A stretch of DNA of 43,460 bases, taken from Phycisphaeraceae bacterium (GTDB lineage Bacteria; Planctomycetota; Phycisphaerae; Phycisphaerales; Phycisphaeraceae). Shown here one piece after another: positions 39,065 to 43,460 of the stretch (positions are counted from its first letter, which is position 1; the number at the start of each line of letters is the position of its first letter). The notes beneath the pieces were generated by a model. The model had not been told where the DNA came from and searched no databases. It saw only the letters and a program-made list of their open reading frames with translations. The stretch covers positions 1 to 43,460 of the forward strand of contig JANQFR010000074.1 of assembly GCA_028277745.1 (NCBI GenBank), read 5' to 3'. The translations under genes were made by a program, and so were the position numbers.

Positions 39065-40240
39065 CTAGACCGCCTCGACCGCGACCGGCTCGGCGATTTC
39101 GGCGTCGGTGAGGTAGCACGAGGGGTCGTCGCCCAGCCAGTCGCCGGTGGCGGCTTCGGCGCGGGTGCGGAGGTTGCCGTTGCACACGTCGAGGAACCGG
39201 CAGTCCCGGCAGCGCCGCGGCAGCTTGTCGCGCCGTCGGCGCAGCGTCGCGAGGCGGGGGTCGGTCGCCTGGCCCCAGACCTCGGCGAAGGTGGCGTGGC
39301 GGACGTTGCCGCAGGTGTAGTGCCAGGAGAACTGGTCGTAATGGACGTTGCCGACGGGGTCGACCGAGGCGATGAACGAGCCGGACCCGTTGCCGCCGTT
39401 GCGGGCGAGCCGGGCGTGGGCGGCTTCGAGGACGCCGGGGGGCTCTTGTTCGAGACGGAGCAGGGCGTAGGCCGCGTCGGCGTGGTTGCCGACGGTGAGG
39501 ACCTCGAGCCCCCGGCCGTCGGCGTCGGCGGCGCGGGCCCGCTCGAAGATGCGCTCGACCGCGTCGCGGGTCTGGGGCGCGGTCAGGTCGGCCTTCTGCA
39601 TGCGCCCGCCCCGGCCGGCGTAGGCGAGGTGGTACACGCAAAGCCGGTCGATGCCGTGGTCGAGGCACAGGTCAAAGATCGGGTCGAGTTCATCGAGGTT
39701 CAGGGCGTGGATCGTGAAGCGCAGGCCGACCTTGAGCCCGGCCCGCTGGCAGCGGCCGATGGCGGCCAGGGTCTGGTCGAACGCGCCGGCCATGCCGCGG
39801 AGCTTGTCGTGGGTCCGGCGCATGCCGTCGAGCGAGATGCCCACGTAGCGCACGCCCATGTCGGCGAGCCGGCCGGCGACCGCGTCGGTGATGAGCAGGC
39901 CGTTGGTCGAGAGCGTGAGGTTGAGCCCGAGTTGGCGGGCGTAGGCCATGAGGTCGAGGGTGTCGGGCCGGGCCAGCGGCTCGCCGCCGGAGATGAGCAC
40001 GGCCGGCACGCCGTAGGCCTTGAGGTCCTCCAGCAACGTGCGGCCCTCGTCGTGCGACAGCTCGCCGGGGTCGGGCTCGGCGCCGGCGGCGGCGTAGCAG
40101 TGCACGCACCGCAGGTTGCACGCCCGCGTCACCGCCCACACCACCACCGGCTTGGGCGGCGCGTCGGCAGACAGGTCGCGGTAACGCAGGCGTTCGTTGC
40201 CGGTGTCGCGCCGGCAAAGGATGTTGGTCACACTGAACAT
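39065..40240 (-). CDS. ahbC: AhbC/NirJ-like radical SAM/SPASM protein
   Basis: The protein has 391 residues from ATG 40240 (MFSVTNILCRRDTGNERLRY). The start is chosen by the NirJ/AhbC head, although the frame is open further upstream. The radical SAM cluster is C41-N-L-R-C45-V-H-C48. Next come SGGEPLARPD, the 'VGISLDG' strand, and the SPASM-type C-terminal cysteines (CRDCRFLDVC). AhbC removes acetate side chains from 12,18-didecarboxysiroheme. NirJ does a related step in haem d1 synthesis. It overlaps the AhbD-like gene by 13 bp. The symbol is by similarity; NirJ is the alternative. Confidence 0.85.
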   Translation of the reverse strand: MFSVTNILCRRDTGNERLRYRDLSADAPPKPVVVWAVTRACNLRCVHCYAAAGAEPDPGELSHDEGRTLLEDLKAYGVPAVLISGGEPLARPDTLDLMAYARQLGLNLTLSTNGLLITDAVAGRLADMGVRYVGISLDGMRRTHDKLRGMAGAFDQTLAAIGRCQRAGLKVGLRFTIHALNLDELDPIFDLCLDHGIDRLCVYHLAYAGRGGRMQKADLTAPQTRDAVERIFERARAADADGRGLEVLTVGNHADAAYALLRLEQEPPGVLEAAHARLARNGGNGSGSFIASVDPVGNVHYDQFSWHYTCGNVRHATFAEVWGQATDPRLATLRRRRDKLPRRCRDCRFLDVCNGNLRTRAEAATGDWLGDDPSCYLTDAEIAEPVAVEAV

Positions 40241-41361
40241 AAGGCTTCGTTCCGTTTCGGTAGGGGGGTCTGTTGGGCCAGGGGGTCGTTCGGGGTCAAG
40301 GAAGGCGGCTGATAGGGGCAGTCCGGCTCGGGGTCGAGGTGGGAGCCGAACACCGCCCGGGCGCGGGCGCGGGAGCCGCCGCAGACGTTGCGGAAGCCGC
40401 ATCGGCCGCACTTGCCGCGCAGCTGCGAGGAGTCGCGCAGCTCACGGAACACCGGGTGGTTCTGATACAGGTCGACGACCGAATCCTCGGGGAAGCGGCC
40501 GGTGTTGATCGGCAGGAAGCCCGAGGGGGAGACGTGCCCGGTGTGGGAGACGAACATGACGCCCTTGCCGTCGTTGACGCCGAGGGGCGCGCGTTGCGGG
40601 CCCAGTTGCGGGTCGCCCTTGCGCTGCAGGACGAATCGGCGGTAGAACGGCGCCTCGGTGGTTTTGATCGCGTAGGGTTGGCGCATGCTGTGATGGTGCA
40701 GCCGATCAAACACGTCTTCGTATTGATCGGGCCGGATGCGCGGCAACTTGACCGCCCGGCCGACGGGGACGACGAAGAAGACCGACCAGAGGGTGATGCC
40801 CAGGGTCGCCATGAGGTCGGCCATCGCGTCGATGTCGTCGACGTTGTGCCGGCTGATGACGGTGTTGACCTGGGTGGCCAGGCCGAGATTGCGGGCGGCG
40901 CCGAGGATGGAGATCGCGCGGTCGAAGCTGCCCCCGAAGCCGCGCAGCGCGTCATGGGTGGCGGCGTCGGGGCCGTCGATCGACATGCTCATCCGCGACA
41001 GGCCGGCGTCCTTGAGCTTGCGGAGCACCGGCCCGGTGAGCCGGTCGGTGGCGGCGGGCGCCATCGAGGTGGGCATGCCCCGGGTCACGGCGTAGCGCAC
41101 CAGATCGATGGCGTCCGGCCGCATCATCGGGTCCCCCCCGGTGAGGACGAGCATCGGCGTGATCGGGAACTCGAGCAGTTGATCGATCAGGAGGATCGAC
41201 TGCTCGGTGGTGAGCTCCTTGGGGTGCGACCGGGCCATGGCGCACGCCCGGCAGTGGCGGCAGACCAGATCACAGGCACGGGTGGCCTCGTAGAAGACCA
41301 GCATGGGGGAGTGGGCCGTGTCGCTGATGGTGTAGTTCCGCACGGTGAACCTCGCTCTCAT
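40228..41361 (-). CDS. AhbD-like radical SAM/SPASM protein (TIGR04053-type)
   Basis: The protein has 377 residues. The radical SAM cluster is C30-D-L-V-C34-R-H-C37. LTGGDPMMRPDAIDLV and MSMSIDGPDAATHDALRGF follow. The C-terminal SPASM region (CGRCGFRNVCGGSRARA) binds additional Fe-S clusters. AhbD oxidatively decarboxylates iron-coproporphyrin III to haem. TIGR04053-type relatives are close to it but of unsettled role. The C-terminus is extended by ~35 residues (SLTPNDPLAQQTPLPKRNE). It is the first gene of the pair and overlaps the AhbC-like gene. Confidence 0.85.
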   Translation of the reverse strand: MRARFTVRNYTISDTAHSPMLVFYEATRACDLVCRHCRACAMARSHPKELTTEQSILLIDQLLEFPITPMLVLTGGDPMMRPDAIDLVRYAVTRGMPTSMAPAATDRLTGPVLRKLKDAGLSRMSMSIDGPDAATHDALRGFGGSFDRAISILGAARNLGLATQVNTVISRHNVDDIDAMADLMATLGITLWSVFFVVPVGRAVKLPRIRPDQYEDVFDRLHHHSMRQPYAIKTTEAPFYRRFVLQRKGDPQLGPQRAPLGVNDGKGVMFVSHTGHVSPSGFLPINTGRFPEDSVVDLYQNHPVFRELRDSSQLRGKCGRCGFRNVCGGSRARARAVFGSHLDPEPDCPYQPPSLTPNDPLAQQTPLPKRNEALCSV

Positions 41362-41375
41362 GATAGGATCGATCA

Positions 41376-41387
41376 GTATTTTTATAC
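41376..41387. promoter_or_regulatory. Inverted repeat GTATTTTTATAC before the radical SAM operon
   Basis: A 12-bp repeat (GTAT-N4-ATAC) lies 15 bp before the start codon. It has arms like the NsrR-type site at 33558 but a spacer one base shorter. It may also simply be a -10 region. Confidence 0.35.
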
Positions 41388-41461
41388 CGACATGATACGC
41401 TTTTGAGCCCAGATGTCACGGGGAATCCGCCAAAGGCGGCCCCAGAGAGGAACGAAACCCG

Positions 41462-42445
41462 ATGATTGACGCTTACAGCCGCGAGATGGCGGCCGCCATC
41501 GCCGCCGTCCGCCGCGCCGCCGGGGTGTGCCGGGCGGTCCAGGCCGGCCTGGTCACGGCCGACACTTTGGAGAAGAAGGACAAGAGCCCGGTCACGGTGG
41601 CGGACTTCGCGTCCCAGGCCGTGGTGCTGGGCGAATTGGCGGCGTCGTTCCCGGACGATCCCGCGGTCGCCGAAGAGGACGCCGCCGAGCTGCGCGAGGC
41701 CGGCCACGCGGCGTTGAAGGCGTCGGTGGTCGAGCACGTCAACCGGGTGCTGGACACGCCCGCCGACGAGGCGACGGTCCTCGGCTGGATCGACCGCGGC
41801 GGCGCCCGCCCGGCCGCCGACGCCAAGCGGTTCTGGACCCTCGACCCCATCGACGGCACCAAGGGCTTCCTCCGCCGCGACCAGTACGCCATCGCCCTGG
41901 CCCTCATCGAGCGCGGCCGGGTCGTGCTGGGTGTCCTGGGCTGCCCGAACCTGGACGGCCAAGGCCTGCTGATGACCGCGGTCAAGAACGTGGGCGCCAA
42001 GGCGCAGCCGCTGGACGGCGCCGACGCCAAACCGAAGAAGGTGACGGTCAGCGGCGTCGAGTCGCCCGCGGACGCGCGGTTCTGCGAGTCGGTTGAGACC
42101 GGCCACAGCGACCAGTCGGCCAGCTCGAAGATCGCGGCCAGGCTGGGCATCACCGCCGAGCCGTACCGGATCGACAGTCAGTGCAAGTATGCCGCGGTGG
42201 CGCGGGGCGACGCGTCGATCTACCTGCGGCTGCCCACGCGCGCAGATTACCGCGAGAAGATCTGGGACCACGCCGCGGGCAAGCTCTGCGTCGAGGCCGC
42301 GGGCGGGACCGTGACCGACATCACCGGCAAGCCGCTGGACTTTTCCCAGGGCCGACAGCTCGAAGTCAACCGCGGCGTGATCGCCACCAACGGCCGGTTC
42401 CACCACGAGGTTGTCGCGGCGGTGCAGGACGTGCTGAACGGGTGA
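41462..42445 (+). CDS. 3'(2'),5'-bisphosphate nucleotidase, CysQ/HAL2-like
   Basis: The protein has 327 residues of the inositol monophosphatase superfamily. Metal and substrate motifs are present: PVTVADFASQ and EED at the N-terminal half, DPIDGTKGFLRR (central motif), and WDHAAGKLCVEAAGGTVTDITG near the C-terminus. HAL2/CysQ enzymes hydrolyse 3'-phosphoadenosine 5'-phosphate (PAP) to AMP and need magnesium. The length and KGFLR after DGT favour HAL2/CysQ over inositol phosphatase. It is convergent with the VWA gene. PAP turnover may serve sulfur metabolism; no other sulfur gene is close. Confidence 0.9.
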   Translation: MIDAYSREMAAAIAAVRRAAGVCRAVQAGLVTADTLEKKDKSPVTVADFASQAVVLGELAASFPDDPAVAEEDAAELREAGHAALKASVVEHVNRVLDTPADEATVLGWIDRGGARPAADAKRFWTLDPIDGTKGFLRRDQYAIALALIERGRVVLGVLGCPNLDGQGLLMTAVKNVGAKAQPLDGADAKPKKVTVSGVESPADARFCESVETGHSDQSASSKIAARLGITAEPYRIDSQCKYAAVARGDASIYLRLPTRADYREKIWDHAAGKLCVEAAGGTVTDITGKPLDFSQGRQLEVNRGVIATNGRFHHEVVAAVQDVLNG

Positions 42446-42447
42446 TG

Positions 42448-42480
42448 CTTAAAGCCCCGCATCCGGATACGGGGCTTAAG
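42448..42480. terminator. Palindrome of the GCCCCGCAT family (copy 3), between converging genes
   Basis: The arms are CTTAAAGCCCCGCATCC and GGATACGGGGCTTAAG, nearly perfect. It lies between the converging ends of the nucleotidase and VWA genes. Confidence 0.65.
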
Positions 42481-42494
42481 CCTGGTGAAAAACT

Positions 42495-43460
42495 TCAGAG
42501 ATTCCGTGGCGTCGCCCGCATCAGCGTTTCCAGCGGCGACTGAAGATCGTCGTCGGGGCGCGGCGGGGCGATGAACCGGAACTGGCCGCCGTGGGTTTCG
42601 GCGATCCGGCGGAGCACCTCGGCGGGGTCTTCGTAGATGAACTGCACGGTGTGGATCCGGGGCGGCGCGGGGTTCTCCGCCGCGGCGAGCACGGCGTTGA
42701 CCGCGTCCAGCGCCTCGTCCGGGTCTGAATCCGAGGTCCGGCGGTGCAGCGCGTTGTCCGACAGGATGATGATCTGGGTCGGCCCGTAGCTCAACGCACG
42801 CTCCAGCGCCGCCGTCACGTCGGACCGCCCATTCGGCGAGACCTGCCCGGAGGTGGGCGAGATCCAGCGCAGCGTCTGGCTCACCGCCTGGCGCGAGGCG
42901 GGTTTCAACCCCGTGGGCGGGGCCTCGATCAATTCGCCTTCGCGGAAGAAGATCACGGTGAATTGCTGGTTGGCGTCCAGCTGGCGGACTTCACGCCGCA
43001 GGTGGTCGAGGACCTGGCTGAAGGTGTCGATCAGCGAGCCGGAGGCGTCGACGAGGTAAACCGTGCGCTGGGGAGGCGCCGCGGGCACGGTCGGGCGGGG
43101 GCCCGGCGTCAGGTCGCTCATGACCGCCGCCATGATGCCGGAGATGGTTTCGGGCGCCGCGCCGGCCTCTTTTTCTGAGGCGACCTCGGTTTCCCCCTCC
43201 GGCGGCGAATCAGCCGACGGGGTGACGGCGACCGCGGGCGGCTCGGCGGCGGGCATCGTCACGGTCGGCGTGGGGTCCGCGGGGAGGGGCGTGGCCGGTT
43301 CAAGCGCGGCGGGGGGCTCGGGGGCGATCGCGGCGGGCGCCGGGGTCTCCGCGGGCGCCGGGCGGGGTGGGGGCGGGGCGACGACGGGGCGCGCCAGAGC
43401 GGACCGGCCGATGACCTCCGGGCCGTCGTCAAAAGCGGTGTCGGGGATGGTCGAGCGGAC
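42495..43460 (-). CDS. Von Willebrand factor A domain protein (cut by window edge)
   Basis: The frame is open from the right edge to the stop at 42,495, so the gene extends beyond the window. The visible part starts with a Pro/Ala-rich linker (about 120 residues) and ends with a VWA domain. Its metal-ion site reads YLVDASGSLID (D-x-S-x-S). It is followed by FTVIFFREGELIEAPP and IIILSDNALHR. A conserved threonine is expected further on. VWA domains bind proteins, often with a metal bridge. A start at 43,262 (MTMPAAEPP) would exclude the linker but has no special support. Confidence 0.8.
   Translation of the reverse strand, partial: VRSTIPDTAFDDGPEVIGRSALARPVVAPPPPRPAPAETPAPAAIAPEPPAALEPATPLPADPTPTVTMPAAEPPAVAVTPSADSPPEGETEVASEKEAGAAPETISGIMAAVMSDLTPGPRPTVPAAPPQRTVYLVDASGSLIDTFSQVLDHLRREVRQLDANQQFTVIFFREGELIEAPPTGLKPASRQAVSQTLRWISPTSGQVSPNGRSDVTAALERALSYGPTQIIILSDNALHRRTSDSDPDEALDAVNAVLAAAENPAPPRIHTVQFIYEDPAEVLRRIAETHGGQFRFIAPPRPDDDLQSPLETLMRATPRNL

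Overview
The window is high-GC DNA whose gene content points to a planctomycete, most likely of the Phycisphaerae. Three secreted proteins end in PEP-CTERM anchors (Pro-Glu-Pro, hydrophobic stretch, Arg/Lys cluster). One gene encodes a pilin-like protein with the [12 protein letters not shown] leader typical of that group. There are also a sulfatase, an ankyrin protein and a von Willebrand A protein with a Pro-rich linker. No rRNA or tRNA gene was seen. The taxonomic call is an inference from protein style.

Layout. 1-2.7 kb: an efflux adaptor (cut by the window edge), its TetR regulator with two matching palindromic operators, and small hypothetical genes. 2.9-8.2 kb: queA, a Cys-rich small protein, a sodium/solute symporter with its small membrane partner, and a redox group (trxB, thioredoxin-like protein, divergent HxlR regulator). 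8.3-11.6 kb: a five-gene minus-strand operon (two PEP-CTERM proteins, a pseudopilin, a BFD-like Fe-S protein, a CWC protein) headed by a cobalamin riboswitch. 11.6-16.7 kb: a four-gene plus-strand operon with two WXG100-like small proteins, a coiled-coil protein and a large membrane FtsK/EccC-like ATPase, resembling a minimal type VII secretion locus. 16.8-21.4 kb: an RND efflux pump and its adaptor.

21.5-32.0 kb is an accessory island of lower GC. Its core (24.07-29.34 kb) is an integron cassette array: ten small minus-strand genes, each followed by an attC site of about 109 bp, plus a divergent attC-like site at the upstream end. No integrase gene lies in the window, so this is a CALIN-type array as far as can be seen. 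A complete ABC-F ATPase gene follows. A short copy of its 5' end (21,529-21,570) and a copy of its last ~45 codons (31,868-32,007) flank the whole island, as if a resident ABC-F gene had been split or replaced.

32.3-43.5 kb: a PEP-CTERM protein, an NsrR-like regulator facing a group III truncated haemoglobin across a palindromic operator, an IclR regulator with a sulfatase, an ankyrin protein, two radical SAM/SPASM enzymes related to AhbC and AhbD of siroheme-dependent haem synthesis, a CysQ/HAL2-type phosphatase, and a VWA protein cut by the window edge.

Intergenic regions carry recurring palindromes: a perfect 30-bp palindrome present twice, a GCCCCGCAT...ATGCGGGGC family present three times, and a structured ~93-bp purine/pyrimidine element present twice. 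Most lie just 3' of genes or between converging genes, so they are probably terminators.
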